From Gp1-AA145 sp963757135 (GTDB taxonomy: Bacteria; Acidobacteriota; Terriglobia; Terriglobales; Acidobacteriaceae): a DNA stretch of 64,000 bases. Shown one piece after another: positions 43,404-51,711 of this stretch. Below the pieces are notes generated by a model. The model ran no database searches. It was not told the DNA's origin and was given only the letters and a program-made list of their open reading frames with translations. Both the position numbers and the translations under genes were made by a program. The DNA lies in the NCBI GenBank assembly GCA_963757135.1, contig CAVWQE010000002.1, positions 62,001 to 126,000 on the forward strand, given 5' to 3'. The first letter of the stretch is position 1, and each line of letters opens with the position of its first letter.

Positions 43404-45797
43404 TCAGTCCGCCGGCATTTCGGCGGGTTCAGGGTCCTTGTTTTCCATTACGGAATTCAGTGTGTTCGAATAACGGCCGAGCGTTCCCGATGTGAACAGA
43501 TTATTGCTTGCGGGCACGATCTCCGCCGCGTTCTGCGTTGTTCCCGGCCCCATGGCTTCAATCGAAGTGTGCTGATCGTTGCCTGCCAGCAGATCAATTC
43601 GTGAAACATCGTATCCCGGCACCAGTCGTTGAATCTCATCGAGCGTGGCCACAGGATCGAACGGGCTCATCTTCAGATCGAGCCCATGCGCTTCCAGCCA
43701 CACGCCGTGCTGATCGGCCTCGCCCGACTGCGCGCCACGCGACTGGCCCATGTCAGCGCGAACGCCGTGGCCGAAGGGAACGAGTTTGCGTACATCGAAT
43801 CCCATGGCGTCGGCGATGCGGACGATCATTTCGAAATCGGTCTTGGTGGCGGTGACTTCGCCGGCTTTTTTCAGAATCTGAATGTCGCCGCAGGTGTTGG
43901 TGAAAGTGCCGGCCTTCTCGTAAGCGTTGGCTGCGGGCAAAACGACATCGGCGATGGCGGCAGTTTCTGTGAGGAACATGTCCTGCACGACGACGAATGT
44001 CTTTTTTAACGTTGCGGGATCGATATTCAGGCGTCCTACTGGATTGGCGCCGACCACGTACAGTGCCCTAAGATTTCCGGCCTTTGCGGCGTCAAACATT
44101 TTCGGCAGAGTCAGGCCGGGTGCGGCCGGAGCGATGGCCCACTCCTGATGAAACTTGGTTCCATCAGCTACCGGCATGTATCCGGGAAGGAGATCCGGGT
44201 AAAGGCCCATGTCGGCTGCGCCGCGCGAGTTGGCGTAGTCAGCGAGACACACGATTTTTGCGCCGGGTAACGTGGCGGCGAACTTGCCGAGCGCAGCAAC
44301 AGCATTGCCCACGAGTTCGGCCCCGAAGATGATTACGAGGTTCTGCTCGGTAACGAGTTTCTCGCGCAGTCCACCACTCTCGGGTGGAAGGGATGGGCCT
44401 CCTCGCCCGTCCGCCAGGAATCCAGCAAGGTCGCTGTATGCATCAGGAGAAATCTGAACAAAGCTCGTTGCCTGCCGCTGCAGCTTGATCGCCTGATGAT
44501 TGACCACATACAGCTTGGCTGCGTGCAGCCGAACATTATTTCTGATCTGCCAGGCCAGCAGAGGATGCTGCTCGGTCGGATCGTTCCCAATCAGCAGAAT
44601 GGCGGGCGCGTCATACACGTCGCGCATGGAAGCGGTTAAAGCTGGAATCGGGTGGCCCATCCTTACCCGGTTTTGGGAAGGGTGGGAAAGTACACGGCGA
44701 ACAGCCGCAGCAAATGCCGGCAAGTCCGCTGTGCGATGATGGTCAATGTTGTTAGTCCCGAGCACCACACGCGCGAACTTCTGCAATAGATAATTCTCTT
44801 CGTTGGTAGTGCGGGTCGAGCCGATCACGCCAATAGAACGCCCACCTTCACGATCAAGGATGTGACGGAAGCGGCTGCCGATCAGTTCGAATGCCTGCTC
44901 CCAGGTGGCCGGGGACAGCCGCCCGTTTCTGCGAATCAGCGGCTCGGTCAGCCGGTCTTCGTGATTGGCGAAGTCGAATGCATAGCGGCCCTTGATGCAG
45001 AGAAAATCGCCGTTGACGCCGCTCTTGTCACGATTGTCGCCGCGCACGATTTCCATGCCGGTATCAGAACGGCGTACGCCGAGCGTGGTCTTGCAGCCAT
45101 CGCCGCAATGCGTACAGGTAGTGCCGACATGCGTCATTTCCCAGGGTCGTGTCTTGTAGCGATAGGCACCGGAAGTCAGCGCGCCCACTGGGCAGATGTC
45201 GATGCACATGCCGCATTCTTCGCAGTTGAGGTGGTCTTTTTCATTTGGAACGATGGTCGAGCTAACCGCCCGGTTGTCAACTCCGAGGGCCCAAACGTCC
45301 ATACCCTCACCGCACACACGCACGCAGCGGTAGCAAAGAATGCATCGTGGACGATCGAAGTAAACCACCGGCGACCACTGCTGCTCATCGCGATGGTTTT
45401 TCAAGTCGATGAACTTCGATTCCGCCGCGCCGTAGGAGAAGGTCATGTCCTGCAGTTCGCATTCACCACCAGCGTCGCAAACGGGGCAGTCAAGAGGATG
45501 GTTGCCGAGCAGCATCTCGACCATGCTCTTGCGTGCCTGGCGGATTTCATCGTTGTCCGTGACAACCACCATGCCTTCGGTGATTCCGGTCGTACAGGCC
45601 GTTTGCAGTTTCGGCATCTTTTCGACCCGCACCAGGCACATGCGGCACGCGCCTTGGAGCGACAGGTTCGGGTAATAGCAGAACGAAGGCACTTCAATGC
45701 CGACAGTTTTGCACGCCTCGATCAGCAGAGTGCCGGCTGGCGCGGAGACGAGCCTGCCATCGACGGTGATGTTTACGAGTTTGGGAGAATCAGCCAT
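43404..45797 (-). CDS. nuoG: NADH-quinone oxidoreductase subunit G
   Basis: The iron-sulfur arm subunit, 797 residues. Cluster motifs in order: the 2Fe-2S set (SFCYYPNLSLQGACRMCLV and the upstream Ala-rich segment), the His/Cys cluster region CPVCDAGGECELQD, two 4Fe-4S clusters (CILCYRCVRVC and CEECGMCIDICP), and a molybdopterin-oxidoreductase-type domain starting CTHCGDGCKTTLG. The frame carries two apparent palindrome-derived inserts (44371-44408 and 44656-44686). ATG 45797 directly follows a heptamer repeat, with no good ribosome site. Confidence 0.95.
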   Translation of the reverse strand: MADSPKLVNITVDGRLVSAPAGTLLIEACKTVGIEVPSFCYYPNLSLQGACRMCLVRVEKMPKLQTACTTGITEGMVVVTDNDEIRQARKSMVEMLLGNHPLDCPVCDAGGECELQDMTFSYGAAESKFIDLKNHRDEQQWSPVVYFDRPRCILCYRCVRVCGEGMDVWALGVDNRAVSSTIVPNEKDHLNCEECGMCIDICPVGALTSGAYRYKTRPWEMTHVGTTCTHCGDGCKTTLGVRRSDTGMEIVRGDNRDKSGVNGDFLCIKGRYAFDFANHEDRLTEPLIRRNGRLSPATWEQAFELIGSRFRHILDREGGRSIGVIGSTRTTNEENYLLQKFARVVLGTNNIDHHRTADLPAFAAAVRRVLSHPSQNRVRMGHPIPALTASMRDVYDAPAILLIGNDPTEQHPLLAWQIRNNVRLHAAKLYVVNHQAIKLQRQATSFVQISPDAYSDLAGFLADGRGGPSLPPESGGLREKLVTEQNLVIIFGAELVGNAVAALGKFAATLPGAKIVCLADYANSRGAADMGLYPDLLPGYMPVADGTKFHQEWAIAPAAPGLTLPKMFDAAKAGNLRALYVVGANPVGRLNIDPATLKKTFVVVQDMFLTETAAIADVVLPAANAYEKAGTFTNTCGDIQILKKAGEVTATKTDFEMIVRIADAMGFDVRKLVPFGHGVRADMGQSRGAQSGEADQHGVWLEAHGLDLKMSPFDPVATLDEIQRLVPGYDVSRIDLLAGNDQHTSIEAMGPGTTQNAAEIVPASNNLFTSGTLGRYSNTLNSVMENKDPEPAEMPAD
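44371..44408. repeat. Palindromic insert in nuoG (first)
   Basis: Two adjacent small hairpins: CCACC...GGTGG (44371-44387) and GGGC...GCCC (44395-44408). In frame they encode GRGGPSLPPESGG, which has the low-complexity look of an insert within an otherwise regular domain. Confidence 0.55.
44656..44686. repeat. Palindromic insert in nuoG (second)
   Basis: CCCATCCTT-ACCC (44656-44668) pairs with GGG-AAGGGTGGG (44675-44686) around GGTTTT, with one wobble. In frame it contributes to SHPSQNRVRMGHPI, a stretch just before the conserved block MRDVYDAPAILLIGNDPTEQ. Confidence 0.6.
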
Positions 45798-45888
45798 TGA
45801 AATTCAGCTATTAGCTTTTAGCCTCTAGCTTCTAGCAAAACCGATTCGGGTTTAGGCTAAAAGCCAAGAGCTAACTGCTAAGAGCTTG
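45798..45888. repeat. Heptamer inverted repeat between nuoG and nuoF (AGCTTTT variant)
   Basis: A left run AGCTATTAGCTTTTAGCCTC (45807-45826) followed by TAGCTTCTAGC, and a right run GGCTAAAAGCCAAGAGCTAA (45853-45872) followed by CTGCTAAGAGCTTG, both have a 7-base period and are complementary. The base sequence differs from the CAACTGA family but the design is the same. Confidence 0.75.
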
Positions 45889-47208
45889 CTACGCAAACAC
45901 CGGCAACTGTTTCGCGGCGCCGGCTTTGTCAAACGGGCACGGTTTTCCTTCCAGGTGATCTTCGAATTCTTTTCTGAACTTCTTCACAATTGAAATCGTC
46001 GGCAGGGCGGCCGCATCGCCTAATGGGCAAAACGTCCGGCCCAGCATGTTCTCCGACAAATATTGAATATTATCAATGTCTTTCTTAATTCCGCCGCCGG
46101 AATGAAAGCGGATCAAAGTTTTTTCCAGCCAGTCAGTCCCTTCGCGGCAAGGAATACACCATCCGCAGCTTTCATGGCGATAGAACTTCATGATACGCAG
46201 CGCAAATTTCACCATGCAGGTGCTGTCATCGACGACCACCAGGCCGCCTGATCCCAACATGCTGCCGGCCTTTGCCAGCGAATCAAAGTCCATCGGCAGA
46301 TCGATTTCATCTGCTGACAGCAGCGGACAACTCGATCCCCCGGGAACGACGGCTTTCAATTTGCGTCCATTGGGAATGCCGCCGCCTACGTCATAAATCA
46401 TCTTCTTGAGGTTGTAGCCCATGGGCAGCTCATATACGCCCGGCTTGTTGAGATGTCCGCTCAGGCAGAATAATCGTGTTCCGCCGTTTTTCGGAGTGCC
46501 CAGGCCGGCGAACCACTCTGCGCCGCCGAGAATTATGGGTGGAACGCTGGCCAGCGTCTCGGCATTGTTAATGACAGTGGGCCCGCCCCACAAACCGACA
46601 ACGGCAGGGAAGGGAGGCCGGATGCGCGGTACGCCGCGCTTGCCTTCGAGCGATTCCATCAGCGCGGATTCTTCGCCGACTTCGTAAGCGCCCGCGCCGC
46701 CATGCCAATAGAGATCGAAATCGTAGCCGCTGCCAAAAATGTTTTTTCCAGCGAAGCCTTTGGCGTAAGCGTCGGCGATGGCCTTCTGCATGATCTCCAG
46801 CAGATAGCGATACTCGCCGCGGATATAGATGTAGGCGCTGCGCGCGCTCACGGCGATGCCGGCGATCATTGCGCCTTCGATGACCGCATGAGGATCGTGC
46901 TCAAAGATCAGCCGGTCTTTGCAGGTACCCGGCTCGCTCTCGTCACCGTTGCACAGAATGTATTTCGGCTTAGCCGCAACTTTGGGAACGAACGACCACT
47001 TGAGCCCAGTGTTGAATCCCGCGCCGCCGCGTCCGCGCAGGCCGGAATTCTTGACCTCGCTAATGATGGCGTCCGGCTGCATGCTGAGCGCTTTGCGCAC
47101 GGCCTTGTAGCCGTCGAGTTCGACGTAGCGGTCGATGTTAGTCGCGCCTAGCCCAAAGCGTTTCGCGACCACACGCACTTCGTCGGGATGGGAAACAAGC
47201 TCTGCCAT
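45889..47208 (-). CDS. nuoF: NADH-quinone oxidoreductase subunit F
   Basis: The NADH-binding subunit with FMN and one 4Fe-4S cluster; 439 residues. The Gly-rich NADH/FMN loop is LRGRGGAGFNTGLKW, the second is YIYIRGEYRYLLEIMQKA, and the cluster is in HESCGWCIPCREGTDWLEKT with a fourth Cys in MLGRTFCPLGD. It partners nuoE and nuoG. Confidence 0.97.
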   Translation of the reverse strand: MAELVSHPDEVRVVAKRFGLGATNIDRYVELDGYKAVRKALSMQPDAIISEVKNSGLRGRGGAGFNTGLKWSFVPKVAAKPKYILCNGDESEPGTCKDRLIFEHDPHAVIEGAMIAGIAVSARSAYIYIRGEYRYLLEIMQKAIADAYAKGFAGKNIFGSGYDFDLYWHGGAGAYEVGEESALMESLEGKRGVPRIRPPFPAVVGLWGGPTVINNAETLASVPPIILGGAEWFAGLGTPKNGGTRLFCLSGHLNKPGVYELPMGYNLKKMIYDVGGGIPNGRKLKAVVPGGSSCPLLSADEIDLPMDFDSLAKAGSMLGSGGLVVVDDSTCMVKFALRIMKFYRHESCGWCIPCREGTDWLEKTLIRFHSGGGIKKDIDNIQYLSENMLGRTFCPLGDAAALPTISIVKKFRKEFEDHLEGKPCPFDKAGAAKQLPVFA

Positions 47209-47301
47209 TTGGTAATTGGGTAATTTTGTAATTTAAGACCCAACGCAGGTCGGATCGTGGTTTTCAATTACTAAATTACCCGATTACCAAATTACAAAAT
47301 C
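47209..47301. repeat. Inverted repeat between nuoF and nuoE (AATTACC variant)
   Basis: TTGGTAATTGGGTAATTTTG (47211-47230) and ATTACTAAATTACCCGATTA (47268-47287) continuing CCAAATTAC are complementary runs of an AATTACC unit with a 7-8-base period. The same variant is at 49264-49363. Confidence 0.8.
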
Positions 47302-47784
47302 TCACTGCCTCGCCCTCTTCCTGTACTCGTCCAGCACTCCGTCCATCTTTTCCAGCGTCAGGTTCTCGTGAAAGTCATAGTTGACCTGTACCGCCGGGGC
47401 CCAGCTGCATGCACCGATGCATTCGACTTCTTCGAGCGAAAACAGGCCATCCGAAGTCGTGCCCTTATTGCCAACGCCAAGCTTCTTCTCGCAATGCTCC
47501 AGCAATTCTTCGCCGCCGCGCAAAAGGCATGCAATGTTGGTGCACACCTGTACGTTGAATTTCCCGCGGGGTTTGGTAGTGAGCATCGAGTAGTAGCTGA
47601 TCACGTTGCGGACATCGAGTTCAGTCAAATCGAGGCGTCCCGCAAGCTCTGCTATCACTTCTTCGGACAGATACCCGACTTCGTCCTGCGCGTAGAGCAA
47701 TGTCGGGACGAGCACCGAACGCTTGGTCGGATAGTGCGTCAGCATCTCTGTGAAGCGGGCCTCGAATTGGTCGGAAAATCTCAT
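47302..47784 (-). CDS. nuoE: NADH-quinone oxidoreductase subunit E
   Basis: A thioredoxin-fold subunit with a 2Fe-2S cluster; 160 residues. Cysteines lie in VQVCTNIACLLRGGEELLEH and in VECIGACSWAPAVQVN, the usual C-x4-C and C-x3-C pairs. The N-terminal helical part (YPTKRSVLVPTLLYAQDEVG) is typical. Confidence 0.95.
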   Translation of the reverse strand: MRFSDQFEARFTEMLTHYPTKRSVLVPTLLYAQDEVGYLSEEVIAELAGRLDLTELDVRNVISYYSMLTTKPRGKFNVQVCTNIACLLRGGEELLEHCEKKLGVGNKGTTSDGLFSLEEVECIGACSWAPAVQVNYDFHENLTLEKMDGVLDEYRKRARQ

Positions 47785-47859
47785 GGATTTTGCGTTCCGA
47801 ACCGCTTAGCGGTGAACCTATTTTTCTGCCGTCCCTACGGGACTCGGTCACTCTGTTTT

Positions 47860-47960
47860 GCATACCCCAGGGCTTCCGCCCTGGGCTAAGCTTGCCCGCC
47901 CCTTCGGGGCTGGTTTCTGTTTTGCGTCATTTCGCACTTTGCGGTCAAAAGTTTTTAAAA
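47860..47960. repeat. REP-like palindromes and a TTTTAACCGCAAAG remnant in the nuoE-nuoD gap
   Basis: CCAGGGCTTCCGCCCTGGG (47870-47888) is a near-perfect hairpin, followed by GCCCGCCCCTTCGGGGCTGG. Further on, GCACTTTGCGGTCAAAAG is a diverged copy of the repeat at 9961-10100. I see no gene in 47785-48057. Confidence 0.65.
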
Positions 47961-48057
47961 CTTAACCCCAACGTTCGCCAAGACCGCTGAGAAACCCAAT
48001 CCCGATGCTTCGCTCACAACGCCTCGCCAACGACCGAGAGCCGACAACCGACGACGC

Positions 48058-49263
48058 TTACCGGTCTATCTCACCTAAGACGATATCAATCGAACCAATC
48101 GCTGCGACTACGTCTGCCAGCAGACGGCCTTCGCACATCAGGGGCAACGTCTGCATGTTTGCCAGACAGGCCGAACGCATGTGTACGCGATACGGTTTCG
48201 CCGAGCCGTCGCTGACGATGTAATATCCCATCTCGCCACGTGGCGACTCGACCGCCTGATAAACCTCACCTTCAGGAACTGCAAAACCTTCGGTCACGAT
48301 TTTGAAGTGATAGATGAGAGCCTCCATCTCCGTCTTCATCTTCTCGCGGTCGGGCAAAACGACTTTTGGCGCATCGGCTTTTACCGGGCCTTCCGGCATG
48401 CCGTCGAGCGCCTGCCTGACAATGGTGATCGACTCGCGGAGCTCCCGAACCCGGCACATATACCGATCGAAGACGTCGCCTTCGACTCCGACTGGCACTT
48501 TGAACTTGAAGTTCTCGTAACCCGTGTAGGGCATATCGCGGCGCAGGTCGAAATCGATGCCGCTGCCGCGCAAGGTGGGACCGCTTGCGCCTAGTGCGAT
48601 TGCGTCTTCGGCCGAAATTTTGGCGACACCTTTTGTGCGCATCACCCAGATTGGATTCCCCGTCAGCAATCCTTCGTATTCGTCCACTCGCGACGGAAAT
48701 CGGTCTGCGAACTTGCGCACTTGATCGAAGAAATCCAACGGCGGTTGCAGGGCCACTCCGCCGACGCGGAAATACGAAGTCATCATGCGCTGTCCGCTGA
48801 TGGCCTCAAACAGGCGCAGAATGTCTTCGCGCTCGCGGAAGCAATAAAGGAACACGGTCATCGCGCCGATATCCATGGCGTGCGTGCCCAGCCATACCAG
48901 GTGCGAATTGATGCGCGTGAGCTCGTTCATCATCACGCGCAGCCACTGCGCCCGTGGCGGAATCTCGATGCCGAGCAGCTTCTCCACCGCCAGCGCGTAG
49001 CAGAGATTGTTGGTCATCGGACAGAGATAATCGATGCGGTCAGTGAGCGGCACCACCTGGTGATAGAACTTAGCTTCGCAGGTCTTCTCGATGCCAGTGT
49101 GCAGGAAGCCGATATCGGGCATCATTCGCACCACGGTCTCGCCGTCGATCTCTAGGAGCAAGCGCAGTACCCCGTGCGTCGAGGGATGCTGCGGACCCAT
49201 ATTCAGGATCATGGTTTTGTCCTGACCAGGTTCCAGCGCGGGAGTGGGGGAAAGATGGGCCAT
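48058..49263 (-). CDS. nuoD: NADH-quinone oxidoreductase subunit D
   Basis: The 49-kDa quinone-site subunit. Landmarks are MILNMGPQHPSTHGVLRLLL with the quinone-site His, RIDYLCPMTNNLCYALAVEK and the C-terminal ADVVAAIGSIDIVLGEIDR. Start ATG 49263 (MAHLSPT) is chosen. The frame stays open 24 codons further, but those codons lie in the AATTACC repeat and read as spurious sequence. The gene is 401 residues from this start. Confidence 0.96.
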   Translation of the reverse strand: MAHLSPTPALEPGQDKTMILNMGPQHPSTHGVLRLLLEIDGETVVRMMPDIGFLHTGIEKTCEAKFYHQVVPLTDRIDYLCPMTNNLCYALAVEKLLGIEIPPRAQWLRVMMNELTRINSHLVWLGTHAMDIGAMTVFLYCFREREDILRLFEAISGQRMMTSYFRVGGVALQPPLDFFDQVRKFADRFPSRVDEYEGLLTGNPIWVMRTKGVAKISAEDAIALGASGPTLRGSGIDFDLRRDMPYTGYENFKFKVPVGVEGDVFDRYMCRVRELRESITIVRQALDGMPEGPVKADAPKVVLPDREKMKTEMEALIYHFKIVTEGFAVPEGEVYQAVESPRGEMGYYIVSDGSAKPYRVHMRSACLANMQTLPLMCEGRLLADVVAAIGSIDIVLGEIDR

Positions 49264-49363
49264 CCTGATTTTGTAATCGGGTAGTTTGGTAATTGGGTAA
49301 TTTGAAGCCGGAACCGAATCGCTTAAATTACTCAATTACCAAATTACTCAATTTCCCAATTTG
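49264..49363. repeat. Inverted repeat between nuoD and nuoC (AATTACC variant)
   Basis: TTGTAATCGGGTAGTTTGGT (49269-49288) and ATTACTCAATTACCAAATTA (49326-49345) are complementary period-8 runs. It resembles the element at 47209-47301. Confidence 0.8.
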
Positions 49364-49861
49364 TTAGCGGTAGCCCTCCACGGGATAGTCTTTGCGCAGG
49401 GGGTGGCCTTCCCAATTTTCCGGCATCAATATGCGGCGCAGATAAGGATGACCATTAAAGCGGACTCCAAACAGATCGAAAACCTCGCGTTCGAAATAAT
49501 TCGCGCCGAGCCAGACCGAAGTTACCGAGTCGAGCGCGGGGCCGTCGCCGCTCAACCGGACCTTCAGACGCACCCGCTCTTTGTTAGGAATCGAAAGCAG
49601 GTGATAGATCACTTCAAACCGCGGCTCCGACGGATACCAGTCCACACAAGTGATATCGGCAAGGTAATTAAAAGGACAACCGGAATTGTCGCGCAGCAGG
49701 GCGCAGGCCTCGCGGATCGCCGAGCGCTCGACATAAATCGTCATCTCGTCGCGGTCGAACTTCACACCCTCGACAGCTTTCTCATTCCACGAAAGCAGGC
49801 GCGCAATCGCCGGGTGCGACTTCAGTTGTTCGAGATCGGTGACCGCGGGAGCCAGGGCCAT
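49364..49861 (-). CDS. nuoC: NADH-quinone oxidoreductase subunit C
   Basis: The 30-kDa subunit, 165 residues. Landmarks are DITCVDWYPSEPRFEVIYHL, YFEREVFDLFGVRFNGHPYL and the C-terminal GHPLRKDYPVEGYR. It overlaps the nuoA stop (TAATG), leaving no space for nuoB, which normally lies between nuoA and nuoC. Confidence 0.96.
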   Translation of the reverse strand: MALAPAVTDLEQLKSHPAIARLLSWNEKAVEGVKFDRDEMTIYVERSAIREACALLRDNSGCPFNYLADITCVDWYPSEPRFEVIYHLLSIPNKERVRLKVRLSGDGPALDSVTSVWLGANYFEREVFDLFGVRFNGHPYLRRILMPENWEGHPLRKDYPVEGYR

Positions 49862-50361
49862 TACACGTTACCTTTTCCGGCGACGCCGACAAGTTCAGGC
49901 TCGCGGTCAATGGGTGGTGGGCCCGCGTTGCGAGTGGATCGAAATAGTTTTGCCGCTTGCGGAGAAGAAATGGTCAGTCCCCAGTCGAGCACGCCCTTCT
50001 TCCAGATGTACCAGAAGCCAACCAGCACGATGCCGATGTACACGAACATCTCAGAAATGCCGAACAGCGCCTGCCCATGGGCTTTCAGCGATTTAAGGAT
50101 GATCGCCCAGGGATAAAGGAACACGGCTTCAACGTCGAAAAGAATAAAGAGCATGGCCACCATGTAGAACTTGACGGAGAAACGCTCGCGCGCGTCCCCG
50201 ATGGGGGTCATGCCGCATTCATAAGGAGAAAGTTTCGCCCGCGTAGGCTTGCGGAAGCCAATGATCCATGACAGCGTCACCAGAGCCGTCGCCAAGGCGC
50301 CAGCCAGGAGAAAATGGATCATCAACGGCAGATAACTGCGGACAAAATCGTTGTCGGGCAT
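49861..50361 (-). CDS. nuoA: NADH-quinone oxidoreductase subunit A
   Basis: A three-helix membrane subunit of 166 residues. The conserved loop is KLSPYECGMTPIGDARERFS with the key Cys/Glu, followed by KFYMVAMLFILFDVEAVFLY. Its C-terminal ~40 residues are longer than usual. ATG 50361 (MPDNDFVRSYLP) is preferred over an upstream in-frame start at 50391. It is the first gene of the operon, and a good promoter lies upstream. Confidence 0.95.
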   Translation of the reverse strand: MPDNDFVRSYLPLMIHFLLAGALATALVTLSWIIGFRKPTRAKLSPYECGMTPIGDARERFSVKFYMVAMLFILFDVEAVFLYPWAIILKSLKAHGQALFGISEMFVYIGIVLVGFWYIWKKGVLDWGLTISSPQAAKLFRSTRNAGPPPIDREPELVGVAGKGNV

Positions 50362-50402
50362 AGGCAAACTGGATAAAATCCGGCAGTGCAAATAAACATT
50401 TT

Positions 50403-50431
50403 AGATTAGAGTTCGCGTGCGGAAGTGTCAA
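50403..50431 (-). promoter_or_regulatory. Probable sigma-70-type promoter of the nuo operon
   Basis: On the minus strand: a perfect -35 TTGACA (50431-50426), 17 bp, then TAATCT (50408-50403). It lies ~45 bp before the nuoA start. The left end of the IS481-like copy begins only 15 bp beyond the -35 box. Confidence 0.65.
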
Positions 50432-50445
50432 GCGAAGGAGGAGGA

Positions 50446-51547
50446 TGGTAGAGCCTACTCACATCGTATCCCCCTAGCGAAGTTAAAATGCTTGAGCGAG
50501 AAACGCGTTAGGGAGCTGGCCGGACGGCTCCGCAAAAGCCGGGAGGCCAGCGACCGGGACTACAATCCGCTGTGTCCACCGCCTACTTCGTCCTGATTCG
50601 CGAGATGAGAGACGCCTACAATCATCGCTTGCGTTTGGTGCAGTCGGCTCGACAACGCGGCATCAAACCCACCGCCCGCTTGTTTCAAACCACCGTTCCC
50701 ACTGTGCGCAAGTGGCTGCGCCGTTATCAGCAGCAAGGACCGCGCGGCCTCATCGAAGTTTCTCGCGCCCCTCATCGCCAGCCCGGCAAGACTCCCGCCG
50801 ACATCGAACAGCAGGTCGTCGCACTCCGCCAGCAGCTGTTCACCTTCGGAGCTCGTCGTCTTATTCGGGAGTTCGACCTTCCTCTCAGTCATCGTGCCTT
50901 GGAACGCATCTGGCGCCATCATGGCCTGCTCAAAAAACGACCGCGCAAGTATCAGCGCAAACAAGACCTCGCCCACATCAAAGCCACCTGGCGCGTCTTT
51001 CAGCAGATCTCCGCCGACACCAAGGATCTCGACGATATTCCCCGCTACTGGCCGCAGGCCCAGGCTTTCGATCTGCCGGCCGTCGAATACACCGCCCGCG
51101 AAGTGCGCAGCGGCCTGCTGTTCTGGGCTTTTGCCGAGCGCCGTTCTGCGGCTGCCAGTTCCATCTTTGCCGCCCGTATCCAGCAGCACCTCGATCGTTG
51201 CGGCATCTCTCTGCGCGATCTGGTCTGGCAGACCGACAACGGCTCCGAGTTCATCGGTGGCCACGATCGTCGCGGTCACCCCACCGGATTCCCCACCGCT
51301 TTAGGCGACAGCCAGCACGTTCGCATCCCTCCCGCCGCTCACACCTTCCAGAGCGATGTGGAAACCGTTCACCGCCTCGTCGAAGATGAGTTCTTTGACC
51401 TGGAATCGTTCCACAGTCGGGGCGACTTCCTCGCCAAAGCCTTTACCTACCAGCTCTACTTCAACCTGGTCCGTCCCAACTCTCATAAACAAAACCTCAG
51501 CCCTTGGCAGATCGTCGAGCAACTCCAACCCCGCTGGCCGCTCCAAC
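50446..51547 (+). mobile_element. IS481-like element, copy A (right end missing)
   Basis: Starts at TGGTAGAGCCTACTCAC, the left terminal inverted repeat shared with copy B. The sequence appears the same as copy B until CTCCAAC at 51541-51547, where the element stops and ISNCY sequence begins. About 75-80 bp of the right end, including its inverted repeat, are lost, so this copy cannot move by itself. Confidence 0.8.
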
Positions 51548-51711
51548 GAAGACTTCGTCGAGTTGCCGCGCCGTGGGCCGCCGCCGGTGATAATCGGCAG
51601 GGGCGGCGGCAGGGCGCGCGTAGCGCTGGTTGTGTTCCGGGATATAGTGCTCCTCCAGGAAACGGTTGGCCTCGGTGTAGTTCGCGATTCCCGCCAGACG
51701 CAGCTTCTTGA
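50572..51711 (+). pseudogene. IS481-like transposase, copy A (3' truncated)
   Basis: A helix-turn-helix N-terminus (ARLFQTTVPTVRKWLRRYQQ) and an integrase core (WQTDNGSEFIGG and HRLVEDEFFDLESF with the catalytic Asp and Glu). It matches copy B residue for residue up to WPLQ (about residue 325), then runs into antisense ISNCY sequence and ends in a foreign Arg/Gly-rich tail. GTG 50572 is the likely start. The catalytic core is whole, but the natural C-terminus is lost. Confidence 0.8.

Noticed and set aside
48058..49335. Longer nuoD start at 49335
   Set aside because: The extra codons lie in the AATTACC repeat and give no conserved sequence. ATG 49263 fits the family.
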